Both the position numbers and the translations under genes were made by a program. Below, in pieces: positions 17,011-26,879 of a stretch of DNA of 64,000 nucleotides (within the stretch, counting starts at the first letter, position 1; each line of letters starts with the position of its first letter). This DNA is from Bacillota bacterium (GTDB taxonomy: Bacteria; Bacillota; DSM-12270; Thermacetogeniales; Thermacetogeniaceae). The stretch lies in NCBI GenBank assembly GCA_029907475.1, contig JARYLU010000011.1:1-64000 (forward strand), read 5' to 3'. The notes beneath the pieces were generated by a model. It worked only from the letters and a program-made list of their open reading frames with translations, did not search any database and was not told where the DNA came from.

Positions 17011-18180
17011 CTAAACCTGCAACTGCCGGGCCAGGGGAGAAAACCGGCGGAGCCGTTCCACAATCCCGGGCAAAACCTCCAGGACGTAGTCGATATCCTC
17101 CCCGGTATTGGCGCGCCCCAGGGTCATCCGAACCGAGCCGTGAACCAATTCCGGGGGGAGGCCCAGGGCCTTCAGGACGTGGGAGGGCTGCAGCGACCGG
17201 GAACTGCAGGCAGAGCCGGAGGAGGCTGCAATTCCCTGGAGGTCAAGGCCCAAAATCAAAGATTCTCCCTCGACGTAAGAAAAGCTGAAGTTGGCATTAT
17301 GAGGGAGTCGCTGCTCAGGGTGCCCGTTCAACCGCACCTCCGGGATTTTTTCAAAGACCCCCTGGATTAACCTGTCCCTCAGCGCCCTGGTGCGGGAGAT
17401 CTCCTGCTCCAAATCCCGGGCTGCGATTTCCGCAGCCTTTCCGAAGCCGACAATCCCAATGGTGTTCTCGGTACCGGAGCGGAGCTTCCTTTCCTGCCCC
17501 CCTCCGTGCAGGACCGGCTTGATTCTAATCCCTTTCCTGATGTAAAGCGCGCCTACGCCCTTGGGGCCGTAAATCTTATGGGCCGAGAGGCTGAGGAGAT
17601 CCACACCCAGGTCCACCACGTTGACGGGAATCTTCCCTGCCGTCTGGACAGCGTCGGTGTGGAAAACCACTCCGTGCTCCCGGGCAATTCTCCCGATTTC
17701 TTCGATCGGCTCGATGGTCCCGATTTCATTGTTGGCGTGCATGATGGAAATCAGGATGGTATTCTTTCTGATAGCCCTTCGCACCGCATCCGGGTCGACA
17801 ACCCCGTAACCATCCACAGGAAGAACGGTGACTTCAAAACCGTTTCTTGCCAGAAACTCGCAGGTATCCAGTACGGCATGGTGCTCAATGGCACTGGTAA
17901 TCAGATGGTTTCCCTTTTCTTGCCTGCTCCAGGCAACCCCCAGAATGGTAAGATTGTCCGCCTCGGTCCCCCCGCTGGTAAAAATAATTTCCTCAGAGGC
18001 AGCACCAATCAGTTCTGCCACCTTCTGGCGCGCCTCTTCCATCCATTTTCTTGCCTCCCTTCCAAAAGAATGGAGGCTTGAGGGGTTTCCAAAGGTTTCT
18101 GCCATGAATTCACACATCAAGGAGGAAACTTCAGGATGAAGCGGCGTGGTCGCGGCATGGTCTAAATACACCTTGCGCAC
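17011..18180 (-). CDS. iscS: Cysteine desulfurase IscS/NifS
   Basis: A class V PLP enzyme: VYLDHAATTPLHPEV at the N-terminus, SAHKIYGPKGVGALYIR with the PLP lysine near residue 205, and GSACSSRSLQPSHVLKALG with the catalytic cysteine. It releases sulfur from cysteine as a persulfide for IscU. I chose GTG at 18180 (389 residues, GGGGA upstream); a TTG at 18225 would add 15 residues with no ribosome site. Co-operonic with the Rrf2 regulator and iscU. Confidence 0.94.
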   Translation of the reverse strand: MRKVYLDHAATTPLHPEVSSLMCEFMAETFGNPSSLHSFGREARKWMEEARQKVAELIGAASEEIIFTSGGTEADNLTILGVAWSRQEKGNHLITSAIEHHAVLDTCEFLARNGFEVTVLPVDGYGVVDPDAVRRAIRKNTILISIMHANNEIGTIEPIEEIGRIAREHGVVFHTDAVQTAGKIPVNVVDLGVDLLSLSAHKIYGPKGVGALYIRKGIRIKPVLHGGGQERKLRSGTENTIGIVGFGKAAEIAARDLEQEISRTRALRDRLIQGVFEKIPEVRLNGHPEQRLPHNANFSFSYVEGESLILGLDLQGIAASSGSACSSRSLQPSHVLKALGLPPELVHGSVRMTLGRANTGEDIDYVLEVLPGIVERLRRFSPLARQLQV

Positions 18181-18253
18181 TTGAGATTCATCTCCCCGGC
18201 ATTCGTAATTTCGGTCATGAGGCAACCTGAAAAATTATCCCAGGCAGGATTAA

Positions 18254-18715
18254 TTAAATGTAGTACATGTAACTCTGCTGCTTCACCTCCATTTTCTCCA
18301 ACTCGGTCCGGAGATCTTCCAGGGTAAGGGAGTCAAGGACCTCGTCAACGGCATCACGGATCCGCTCCCAAACAATGCGGGAAACACACTTTTCGGCTCT
18401 GGTACAGATCAGAGGGTCCTTTCTCTTCACACAATCCACCGGAGCAATGGGGCCCTCAAGGGCTCTGATGATGTCACCGACCCTGATCCCGGCAGGCTCT
18501 TGGGCCAAAAGATAACCTCCTTGCGCGCCCCGGACACTTTTTACCAGGCTGGCCTTCCCGAGTAAAGCCAGCAGCTGCTCCAGGTAAGCTTCAGATATTT
18601 CCTGGTTTTCGGAGATGGTTTTTACCGAAACAGGGCCCTTTCCGTAATTCAGCGCAAGCTCCAGCATCGCCCGGAGACCGTAGCGCGCCCTGGTAGAAAA
18701 TTTCATGATCATCAC
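18254..18715 (-). CDS. iscR: Rrf2-family regulator, IscR-like with three cysteines
   Basis: 153 residues. A winged helix-turn-helix (MKFSTRARYGLRAMLELAL, SEAYLEQLLALLGKASLVKSVRG) is followed by VDCVKRKDPLICTRAEKC, three cysteines spaced like the Fe-S ligands of IscR. It likely senses cluster status and represses its own operon. A palindrome downstream of its promoter is a good autoregulatory site. The gene begins MMIMKF; either ATG fits the ribosome site AGGGG. CymR-like cysteine sensing is the alternative, but CymR lacks the cysteines. Confidence 0.9.
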   Translation of the reverse strand: MMIMKFSTRARYGLRAMLELALNYGKGPVSVKTISENQEISEAYLEQLLALLGKASLVKSVRGAQGGYLLAQEPAGIRVGDIIRALEGPIAPVDCVKRKDPLICTRAEKCVSRIVWERIRDAVDEVLDSLTLEDLRTELEKMEVKQQSYMYYI

Positions 18716-18721
18716 CCCTGG

Positions 18722-18746
18722 AATTCCTATTAAATTAATCGGATTT
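18722..18746. promoter_or_regulatory. Predicted Rrf2/IscR operator
   Basis: An imperfect palindrome, AATTCCtATTAAATTAATcGGATTT, lies just downstream of the predicted transcription start of the regulator gene. Its half-sites match at nearly all positions, so bound regulator would block transcription. Confidence 0.55.
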
Positions 18747-18754
18747 CTTTTTTA

Positions 18755-18784
18755 AGAATACCAGAATTTTAAGCGATCTGTCAA
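18755..18784 (-). promoter_or_regulatory. Promoter of the iscRSU operon
   Basis: TTGACA (18779-18784) and TATTCT (18755-18760), spacer 18 bp, on the minus strand. The -10 is a partial match. Confidence 0.6.
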
Positions 18785-18918
18785 GCAGGAAGGCGCGAAA
18801 AAGCGGCAACCCCCGAGGGCTCCCGCCAGAAGCTTCATTTTTGTCCAAAATTTTGGATCGCCTTTAAAAAGGATTTTCACCATCAAATGGCGTATCTTAA
18901 AAACCAAGTATTTATATA

Positions 18919-19013
18919 GGATCACTGGGGGAGCCTGTGTGACAGGCTGAGAGGGAAGCTGGAGCTTCCGACCCTTTGAACCTGAACTGGGTAATGCCAG
19001 CGTAGGGAAGTGT
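18919..19013 (+). ncRNA. TPP riboswitch (THI element)
   Basis: Conserved pieces are clear: GGGGGAGCC, ACAGGCTGAGAGGGA, GACCCTTTGAACCTGA and the 3' block GGGTAATGCCAGCGTAGGGAAG. It binds thiamine pyrophosphate and, through the hairpin at 19025-19054, would shut off the AIRS-like/thiN genes when thiamine is plentiful. Confidence 0.96.
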
Positions 19014-19024
19014 TCGTTTTAACA

Positions 19025-19062
19025 GAGCCGTAACTTGCCTGCTGGTTACGGCTCGTTTATTC
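19025..19062 (+). terminator. TPP riboswitch terminator
   Basis: A perfect 10-bp stem, GAGCCGTAAC with GTTACGGCTC, followed by GTTTATT, between the aptamer and the first gene. Confidence 0.82.
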
Positions 19063-19084
19063 TAAAAAAAACTTACAGGGGGTA

Positions 19085-20125
19085 GTGATTTTGGAGTTAC
19101 CTGCAACTGGCAAACTGGACCAATGCTCTTTTAACCAGATTATTTATCCGAGGTTGGGGGAGAAGAACCCGCGGATACTGCTGGGGCCCCGGCACGGTGT
19201 CGACGCTGCGGTGATCGACCTGGGAAATCAAGTGCTGGTTGTTGCCGAGGACCCCACCTTCGGGATGCCCGCTCTCCTTCCGTACTTTGGCTGGTCAATT
19301 GTTCACATCGCCGCCAGTGATGTCGCCGTACTCGGAGTAAAACCGGAATACCTTACAATCTGCCTGCTGCTTCCTCCCGGCAGTTCACCTTCTCTCCTTG
19401 AAGAGATCTGGGAACAAATCCACCAGGAGTGCGTGAAGTTAGGAATCAGCATCGTAGGGGGGCATACCGGGGTATATCCCGGGATCGGGTATCCTCTGAA
19501 CGGAGGGTGCACGGTGTTCGGTTTTGGCCGAAAAGAACAGCTTACTCCGGCCTCGGGGGCCCGGGTTGGTGATTGCCTTATTATGACCAAAGGTCTTGCG
19601 ATCGAAGCAGCAGCCATCCTCGCCATCCAGGCAGCCGAGGAACTAGAAAAGGCCTTTGGCGGGGAGTTCGTTTCTCACCTCAAAGATTATTTTTGGAAGA
19701 TGACCGTGGTAGAGGATGCGCTTCTTGCGGCACCCTACGCCCACGCGATGCACGACGCAACAGAAGGAGGGTTTCTCAACGGAGTCTACGAAATGGCCGA
19801 AGCCTCGGGAATCGGGGTTACCGTTTTTGAAAAAGATCTCTTGTGCGATCCCGAAATAGCTAAACTCTGCCAGCACTTCAACATCGATCCCTTGATTTCA
19901 ATCAGCGAAGGCACGCTGCTCATCGCGGCGCCTTCAGGCAAAGCCGAAGAGTTGATTAAAAAGCTGCAGGACAACGGGATTCCTGCAGCGGCAGTAGGAG
20001 AGTTTACCGATTCCAGGCGAGTCTTGCGCCGCGCCACAGGAAGCGAGGAACCCCTCCGTCCGGTGGAAGTTGATCCTTTTTGGGAAGCCTACTTCAAAAC
20101 GATTACAAAAGAGGAGGAAAAATAA
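19085..20125 (+). CDS. AIR synthase-related protein under TPP control
   Basis: 346 residues with the PurM/AIRS ATP-binding fold: RHGVDAAVIDLGNQ (metal and ATP region), GWSIVHIAASDVAVLGVKPEYL, IVGGHTG and HDATEGGFLNGVYEMAEASG. The fold includes ThiL (thiamine-phosphate kinase) and HypE; motifs such as HDATEGG are HypE-like rather than ThiL-like. Because it follows a TPP riboswitch and precedes thiN, a role in thiamine phosphate metabolism is likely, perhaps as a kinase. Start is GTG 19085 or the better-spaced TTG 19091 (AGGGGG upstream). Confidence 0.85.
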   Translation: MILELPATGKLDQCSFNQIIYPRLGEKNPRILLGPRHGVDAAVIDLGNQVLVVAEDPTFGMPALLPYFGWSIVHIAASDVAVLGVKPEYLTICLLLPPGSSPSLLEEIWEQIHQECVKLGISIVGGHTGVYPGIGYPLNGGCTVFGFGRKEQLTPASGARVGDCLIMTKGLAIEAAAILAIQAAEELEKAFGGEFVSHLKDYFWKMTVVEDALLAAPYAHAMHDATEGGFLNGVYEMAEASGIGVTVFEKDLLCDPEIAKLCQHFNIDPLISISEGTLLIAAPSGKAEELIKKLQDNGIPAAAVGEFTDSRRVLRRATGSEEPLRPVEVDPFWEAYFKTITKEEEK

Positions 20126-20127
20126 AA

Positions 20128-20712
20128 ATGGTGCTTGCCAATGAACAGGACCAGGTCCTGGGAAACCTGGTGCGCGCGGTTCACCTCCTGGAAGAAGCTT
20201 TAGGAATCGCGTGGTTGATGCCCGAAGTTCGCATCAACCTTGTTTACGCCCTATCCACGGCTGAATGCCCCCGTGATGTCGCGGGAATTGAAGGCCGCAT
20301 CACCGTAGTCAAGGGGCGCTTCCGGGCTGCAGGGTACCCTGCATTCGGCGCCTCCGACCACATGGCCCGCTGCCTGATAGAAGTCCGCAAATACGCGCCC
20401 CGGTGGCGCGCCGGCATGAACTTCCGGTGGGATCCCGATCTGGTGAAGCAAGTCGAAAACTACTGCAAAAATAAATCTCTCACTCTGGGAAAAATCGAAA
20501 GGTCCCTCGAACCACGCGAAATTCAAGAAAAAGATGGTTCATCCATGCCGTGGAAAATTGCGCAATTAGCCCAAGGGGCCCGCTTCCCGGAGATCTTCTA
20601 CGAGTCTCCGGGCTGGGGAAAAGAACCGTTATTTGTAATTCTCGGGGAAGACGCTGTGGCCTGCGTGACAAAGTTTTTGGATTTAGCCCGGGCTTTAAGC
20701 GGCAGTTGCTGA
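20128..20712 (+). CDS. thiN: ThiN-type thiamine-phosphate synthase domain protein
   Basis: 194 residues from the ATG at 20128 with GAGGAGG upstream. It matches the ThiN domain, usually fused to ThiD or a regulator: RINLVYALSTAECPRDVAGIEG, FGASDHMARCLIEVRK, MNFRWDPDLV, SSMPWKI and GWGKEPLFVILG. ThiN condenses HMP-pyrophosphate with thiazole phosphate to thiamine phosphate, replacing ThiE. Here it stands alone, 2 nt after the AIRS-like gene, and both are under the TPP riboswitch. Its 3' end faces metY, 29 bp away. Confidence 0.88.
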   Translation: MVLANEQDQVLGNLVRAVHLLEEALGIAWLMPEVRINLVYALSTAECPRDVAGIEGRITVVKGRFRAAGYPAFGASDHMARCLIEVRKYAPRWRAGMNFRWDPDLVKQVENYCKNKSLTLGKIERSLEPREIQEKDGSSMPWKIAQLAQGARFPEIFYESPGWGKEPLFVILGEDAVACVTKFLDLARALSGSC

Positions 20713-20741
20713 TGTTTTATCGAGCGGCAGTTGGTAACGTT

Positions 20742-22043
<1,302 letters not shown>

Positions 22044-22077
22044 TCAGAAACCCTATAAAACTTGTCTGATAAGTTTA

Positions 22078-23118
22078 TTATCTTCCTGGAAACTGCTTCT
22101 GTAAATATTCTCCTAAGTAAAATTGTGCTCCGTGACCCGCCCCAGCACCTCCTGATTGGCAATATTCGCAATCCTGATCAGAAAATAGCCCAGGGCCAGG
22201 CCCGGCACTGCCAGGTCCGCAAGCCTGCACCCTCATTTTCCCCCCGGTGCGGCGCCGGGCAGCCGCATGCCCAACAGGGCAGATGATCAGGCACCTGCCG
22301 CAGAAACTCGCCCCAAAATTCCCTTCGGGATGCTCGCTGTTCACGAGCCGGGGGTCCCTCCGATGCCATAAATATTCATAGACGAGGCGGGGGCTGAGGG
22401 AGGAGGGGCGGGGCAGATCCACCTGGGGCTGGAAAGGAGTCCCCTCCCACAATCTGGTGCTCAAGCCTACTGCCGTCCACCAGCAGGCACCGGAATCTAC
22501 CACACCGTAAACAAACTTTCTCCCTCCGATAACAACCTCCCACTCCTCCTCTTTAATCGCCCCCGCCGGACAGTTCCTGACGCAGGCCATGCAGCGCCTG
22601 CAGAGATCCTCTTTCAGAACCTGATCCGCCTCCAGTTCGGCGTCCGTCAGCACGGTAATAAAGCGCTGCCTAGGCCCGAACTCAGGTGTCAGGACCAGCC
22701 CCTGCCACCCAAAAGTTCCCAAGCCCGCCGCGACTGCCGCGTGGCGGAAAGAAAGCGGCCCGTAGTGTCTGCGCTGCTCCCAGTAGTGCTCTCCCCGCGC
22801 CGGAATGGGCAAGGCGAGAAAGCCGTGATCCTCCAGGTACCGCGTCACCCGGTAGGCCAGGTAGTCCAGCTCGCGGTTGAGGTACGCATAACCGAACATG
22901 TTGTAAGAGTAATTGGAAATTCCCTTCCGCATAACCTCAAGGCTCGCATCGGGGATATGCAGGCCCAGGACAACCACGCTTTTTGCGCCGGGAAACTGGT
23001 CCCCGGCCCGGTTCGGAGGTGTAAGGGCCGCGTCCAGCCGCGCCGCAGGAGTGATCCCGACTAAATCAGCCCCAAGGGCCCGGGCAAACCTGCGCAAACT
23101 TTCAGTAAGCTCCCTCAT
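22078..23118 (-). CDS. QueG-like double [4Fe-4S] reductase-family protein
   Basis: 346 residues. LTESLRRFARALGADLVGITPAARLDAAL, LAYRVTRYLEDHGFLALPIPA and HAAVAAGLGTFGWQGLVLTPEFG belong to the epoxyqueuosine reductase / reductive dehalogenase-like fold. CRRCMACVRNCPAGAI binds one [4Fe-4S] cluster and CGRCLIICPVG contributes to another. A ~50-residue tail rich in Gly and Ala with CEYC follows. True QueG is unlikely given the sulfur neighbours; the substrate is unknown. It lies between cysK1 and metY with short gaps. Confidence 0.78.
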   Translation of the reverse strand: MRELTESLRRFARALGADLVGITPAARLDAALTPPNRAGDQFPGAKSVVVLGLHIPDASLEVMRKGISNYSYNMFGYAYLNRELDYLAYRVTRYLEDHGFLALPIPARGEHYWEQRRHYGPLSFRHAAVAAGLGTFGWQGLVLTPEFGPRQRFITVLTDAELEADQVLKEDLCRRCMACVRNCPAGAIKEEEWEVVIGGRKFVYGVVDSGACWWTAVGLSTRLWEGTPFQPQVDLPRPSSLSPRLVYEYLWHRRDPRLVNSEHPEGNFGASFCGRCLIICPVGHAAARRRTGGKMRVQACGPGSAGPGPGLFSDQDCEYCQSGGAGAGHGAQFYLGEYLQKQFPGR

Positions 23119-23157
23119 TTTTTCGGCCTCCAGATTCTTGAATTTACCTGACCAGGC

Positions 23158-24081
23158 TCAATCGAACAAATCGGTGCTCAAGTATCGTTCTCCCGTATCG
23201 GGGAGAATGGCTACAATCAGCTTCCCCCGCGCCTCGGGGCGGCGGCTGATCTGGAGCGCCCCGAAGGCCACCGCACCGGAGGAGATTCCGACGAGGAGGC
23301 CCTCTTCCCGGGCGAGGCGCCGGGATGTTTCATAGGCCTCCTCGTCCTTCACGGTAATGATCTCATCCACCACCTTCCGGTCGAAAACGGCAGGAACGAA
23401 ACCGGGCCCGATGCCCTGAATCTTGTGGCGGGCAGGCTTCCCTCCGGAGAAAACCGGGCAGCGGAAGGGCTCCACTCCTGCAACTTTGATATCGGGCCGC
23501 ATCTCCTTCAACCTCCGCGCCACACCAACAACGGTTCCTCCCGTTCCCAGACCTCCCACAACGATGTCTACCTTCCCCTCGGTATCCCGCCAGATTTCCA
23601 TTGCCGTTGTTTCGGAATGGATGTCGGGATTGGCCTCGTTGGCAAACTGGTTCGGAATCCAGGCACCGGGTATTTCCTTTGCCAGTTCCTCGGCCTTGCG
23701 CACCGCCCCGGGAATCAGCTCCTCAGCAGGAGTTAATACCACCTCCGCGCCGTAAGCCCGAAACAGCCTGACCCTCTCGACGCTCATGCTCTCGGGCATG
23801 GTCAGAATCACCCGGTACCCGCGAACCGCGCCGATCATAGCCAGGCCGATGCCGGTGTTGCCGCCCGTAGGTTCGATAATGGTCGTTCTACCGGGAGCAA
23901 TGATCCCCTCGCGCTCCGCTTTCTCGATCATGCTCAAGCAGATGCGGTCCTTCACGCTCCCGCCCGGGTTGAAGCTTTCCAGCTTGACGACCACCCTGCC
24001 GAGAGATTCCCTGGCTAAACGGTTCAGCTGAACAAGAGGAGTTCTTCCGATCAGTTCTTCCACCGTGCGCGCAATTCGCAC
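23158..24081 (-). CDS. cysK: Cysteine synthase-family PLP enzyme (first copy)
   Basis: About 307 residues from GTG 24081 ([19 protein letters not shown]), with GGAGG upstream. The PLP lysine is in [10 protein letters not shown], the phosphate loop is [13 protein letters not shown], and [12 protein letters not shown] is at the C-terminus. It uses O-acetylserine and sulfide to make cysteine. The substrate loop reads EPTGGNTG where CysK normally has EPTSGNTG; the second copy in this window has the normal form. The substitution may alter the acceptor or donor. It sits between the substrate-binding lipoprotein and the QueG-like gene. Confidence 0.92.
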   Translation of the reverse strand: MRIARTVEELIGRTPLVQLNRLARESLGRVVVKLESFNPGGSVKDRICLSMIEKAEREGIIAPGRTTIIEPTGGNTGIGLAMIGAVRGYRVILTMPESMSVERVRLFRAYGAEVVLTPAEELIPGAVRKAEELAKEIPGAWIPNQFANEANPDIHSETTAMEIWRDTEGKVDIVVGGLGTGGTVVGVARRLKEMRPDIKVAGVEPFRCPVFSGGKPARHKIQGIGPGFVPAVFDRKVVDEIITVKDEEAYETSRRLAREEGLLVGISSGAVAFGALQISRRPEARGKLIVAILPDTGERYLSTDLFD

Positions 24082-24108
24082 CGCAAAAACCTCCCAAATC
24101 ACTCTAAA

Positions 24109-25128
24109 TTACTTCTTTATGTCGTCGGTTACAGAAACGAAGATCCTTTCTGCCAGGGCTTCGGGCTCCCGGGTTTCAAGGACACCTGCAGCTTTGAGGT
24201 TCTTAATCCCCTGGAGGAGATCTCTCTGGGCCGATTTGATCCCGGGGACGTACCGGTACTTGGCCAGCAGCTTCGCGTTCCCGGCCGCGGTGCCTCCCGT
24301 GTACTTCTTCTCCACACTCAGCTGCGCCGCTTCCTCGCGGTGCTCATTTACCCAAAGGGTTGCCTTCATCAAGGCCCGGGTAAGGGCTGCCGCAGCCTCC
24401 GGATCCTTTTTAATCAACTTCCCGCTCACGGCAACATAGCAGCAGTACTCGTCGGCATAGGGCTTGGTCTCGGAAAGGCTGATAACCAGTCGGCCTTTAT
24501 TCTTGTCGAGGATCAACTGTCCCCACGGGTCGGCAATCGCCACAGCATCAATTTCCCCCTTATCCAGTGCCGTTTCCAACTGATCGGGGGGGTATGCTTT
24601 CCAGGTCACGTCGCGCTTCCAGTCAATTCCTGCCCGGGTTAGAGCAACGGCAAGGAAGTTCATGGGGCCTGCCCCGATGGCATCAACCCCGATCCGTTTC
24701 CCACGAAGGTCTTCCACTTTTGTAATCCCGCTATTATTTCCCGCCACAACTTGAATGCAACCAGTATGTAATCCAGCTGTAAACTTGATATCTGTCCCCT
24801 GCTCGACAGGTTTGATCCATTTATGGAAGAGCCCCAGAGTTGCATCGATTTTCCCGGTAGCAAGACCCTCCCTGATGTGCTCAAAATCGGTTCTGACAAC
24901 CTCGGCACTTAAGCCTTCCTTTTCAAAAAAACCTTTCTCTGCGGCAACGTAAATAGGCGCATAGCAAAGCGCACCGGCGCTGCCTATTTTTACAGTTCTG
25001 ACCTGACCTGTGCTTCCGCTGTCCTCTTGCTTCTGGCTCTCCGTCTTCCGGCCGCACCCGGCCAGCCCGGAAACGAAGAGCGCCAGCAAGGCAACCACCA
25101 GGATTACGGCTACCGCTCTCTTTTTCAC
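24109..25128 (-). CDS. SsuA/TauA-like substrate-binding lipoprotein
   Basis: About 339 residues from GTG 25128. It starts with a lipoprotein signal (KKRAVAVILVVALLALFVSG) and lipobox LAGC. KIGSAGALCYAPIYVAAEKGFFEKEGL is the N-terminal pattern of aliphatic sulfonate/nitrate/taurine-binding proteins (NMT1/SsuA superfamily). It would deliver ligand to the permease and ATPase encoded nearby. Sulfonate monooxygenase is absent, as expected in an anaerobe, so the ligand may be another sulfur compound. Confidence 0.88.
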   Translation of the reverse strand: MKKRAVAVILVVALLALFVSGLAGCGRKTESQKQEDSGSTGQVRTVKIGSAGALCYAPIYVAAEKGFFEKEGLSAEVVRTDFEHIREGLATGKIDATLGLFHKWIKPVEQGTDIKFTAGLHTGCIQVVAGNNSGITKVEDLRGKRIGVDAIGAGPMNFLAVALTRAGIDWKRDVTWKAYPPDQLETALDKGEIDAVAIADPWGQLILDKNKGRLVISLSETKPYADEYCCYVAVSGKLIKKDPEAAAALTRALMKATLWVNEHREEAAQLSVEKKYTGGTAAGNAKLLAKYRYVPGIKSAQRDLLQGIKNLKAAGVLETREPEALAERIFVSVTDDIKK

Positions 25129-25251
25129 GGAAACTCCCCCTTTTCCAATGCTTTTCATAAGAACGGCTTGCTCCGGCAAAATAAATTCAGCTAAACTCGA
25201 TAACTCACCTCCTCCAACAACTGCCTGCACCGTTTAAGCTGCACCGGTAAA

Positions 25252-26049
25252 CTAGATGGCATAAGTCAACTCTCCCTCCTCTTCATCGCGGTTCAAATGA
25301 AGCAGCCTTAAGATCTGGCTGCGCAGGCGGAAAAAATCCGGATGATCCCGGGCGCGGGGGTACCCCAAAGGAATATCCAGTATGCTCTGGATCCGTGCCG
25401 GCCGGGGAGTAAGGATTGCAACCTGCTCGCTGAGGTAAATTGCTTCATCAATATCGTGGGTCACCAGAATGACCGTCGTGCGCCGGAGGCGCCAGATACG
25501 GTAAAGCTCATCCTGCATCTGCATCCTCGTCAAGGCATCAAGCGCCCCCAGAGGCTCGTCGAGAAGGAGTACAACGGGCCGGTTGATCAGCACCCGCGCC
25601 AGCGCCGCCCGCTGGGCCATCCCTCCCGAAAGCTGGTAAGGAAACATGTTTCTAAACTCTTTAAGTCCGGTCAGCTCGAGGAACTCCTCCACGACCTCGG
25701 GACTTACAAGCTCCCCCCGCGCCCTGGGGCCAAAAGTGAGATTCCCCTCCACCGTCAGCCAGGGGAAGAGGGTTGGATCCTGGAAAACAAGCCCCCGGCT
25801 GTAATGGGGCCCCTGGACCGCCTCGCCGTTGACATAGAGAGAGCCTGAGGTTGGTTTTTCAAGGCCCGCCAGCAAACGGAGCAGGGTTGACTTTCCGCAA
25901 CCGCTGGGGCCGAGCAAAGAAACAAAACTTCCGGCCCCGACCTCCAGGTTGATTCCGGCCAGGACAGGTATCTCCTGGCCGCTCCCGTTTGGAAAAACCT
26001 TGGTCACATTTTGCAGAAGAATATCTCCTCCCCCTTTTTTTGCCTGCAC
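25252..26049 (-). CDS. SsuB/TauB-like ABC transporter ATPase
   Basis: 265 residues with Walker A GPSGCGKST, Q-loop LVFQDPTLFPWLTVEGNL, signature LSGGMAQRAALARVLI, Walker B VVLLLDEPLGALD and H-loop ILVTHDIDEAIYL. It energises the SsuA/SsuC-type importer. GTG start with GGAGG upstream. Separated from the permease by two small membrane genes, an unusual order. Confidence 0.93.
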   Translation of the reverse strand: MQAKKGGGDILLQNVTKVFPNGSGQEIPVLAGINLEVGAGSFVSLLGPSGCGKSTLLRLLAGLEKPTSGSLYVNGEAVQGPHYSRGLVFQDPTLFPWLTVEGNLTFGPRARGELVSPEVVEEFLELTGLKEFRNMFPYQLSGGMAQRAALARVLINRPVVLLLDEPLGALDALTRMQMQDELYRIWRLRRTTVILVTHDIDEAIYLSEQVAILTPRPARIQSILDIPLGYPRARDHPDFFRLRSQILRLLHLNRDEEEGELTYAI

Positions 26050-26202
26050 TTTTATTCCTCCATTCTCTAGGGTAATTCAGGGTTTCCCCTTGAACTTCAA
26101 TGCTCTTTTCAGTTAAAGGGCAAACCGGCGTTGCTTCCGGGGGGCGCTGCCCCAAAAACTGCACCGTTTCTCAAGAAAAGGGGGTGCCCGGCCCCTCTTG
26201 GC

Positions 26203-26709
26203 TTAGAGCAGAGACGGATTCATCATTCCGAAGATCATGGCGATATGGGCAACGATGAGGAAACCGATCAAGAGGGTAAAGTGCAGCTGCATCTTGCCCT
26301 CAAGATCCCGGTGCCTGCCCAGGATTCCCAGCTCCAAAAGGGCGATTCCAAAGAGGAAAATCACGCCGCTCAAATAAAACCCTACCGCCAGGATGTCAAC
26401 CAACCCGCGCCACTCAATTCCCGGCACCACTTTCGTCGTCAGGTACAGGAATATCCCAAGAAAATAGAAGCCCAGAATAATCCCCACCCACCGGTTAAAG
26501 TGGCGGAGCGGACCTTCATGCAGCCGGCGGAAAACCACAAAAAATTCGGTCACCGTAAGGGTCTCGGCCAAGATCACAGGGATGGCCATGAAGATGATCA
26601 GGTTCCACGGTTGATTTGTTGCCAGCAGTTCCATGTAGTGGGTCATCTGCTGGCTCATCGCCTGCTTCACCATTTCGTTCATCATCTGGCCCATCATCTG
26701 TGGTGGCAT
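26203..26709 (-). CDS. Four-helix membrane protein with Met-rich N-terminus, unknown
   Basis: 168 residues. The N-terminus is methionine- and glutamine-rich (MPPQMMGQMMNEMVKQAMSQ), then four membrane segments: NLIIFMAIPVILAETLTVTEFF, WVGIILGFYFLGIFLYLTT, LVDILAVGFYLSGVIFLFG and LHFTLLIGFLIVAHIAMIFGM. Histidines in the loops (HEGPLRHF, HRDLEGKMQLHF) with the Met cluster hint at metal or heme contact, but this is only suggestive. Ribosome site GGAGG. It interrupts an ABC importer operon between permease and ATPase. I know no function for it. Confidence 0.75.
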   Translation of the reverse strand: MPPQMMGQMMNEMVKQAMSQQMTHYMELLATNQPWNLIIFMAIPVILAETLTVTEFFVVFRRLHEGPLRHFNRWVGIILGFYFLGIFLYLTTKVVPGIEWRGLVDILAVGFYLSGVIFLFGIALLELGILGRHRDLEGKMQLHFTLLIGFLIVAHIAMIFGMMNPSLL

Positions 26710-26879
26710 AAATTACCTCCTTCCTCCATTCCATAACATAAATTCCCGGGCACCCCAAAACCTGACTCATTGATTTCCGGGAGTATCGGCAACAGGGCCA
26801 GCAGAACTGCCGCGTTGTCGGCCCCCACAAAGGCTGCCACCAGCGGCAGGAAGTGGAATATACAGCCTCCTCCTACCAC
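26694..26879 (-). CDS. Possible 61-residue membrane peptide
   Basis: Starting at GTG 26879 with GCGGGGA upstream, the frame encodes about 61 residues with one hydrophobic segment (FLPLVAAFVGADNAAVLLAL). It overlaps the end of the permease gene by 7 bp and the start of the Met-rich membrane gene by 16 bp, as coupled genes do, and covers the whole gap between them. No family is recognised. It might be a fortuitous frame. Confidence 0.35.
   Translation of the reverse strand: MVGGGCIFHFLPLVAAFVGADNAAVLLALLPILPEINESGFGVPGNLCYGMEEGGNLCHHR

Noticed and set aside
22078-22300. A frameshift at the end of the QueG-like gene
   Set aside because: The Gly/Ala-rich tail looked odd, but neither other frame gives a better continuation.
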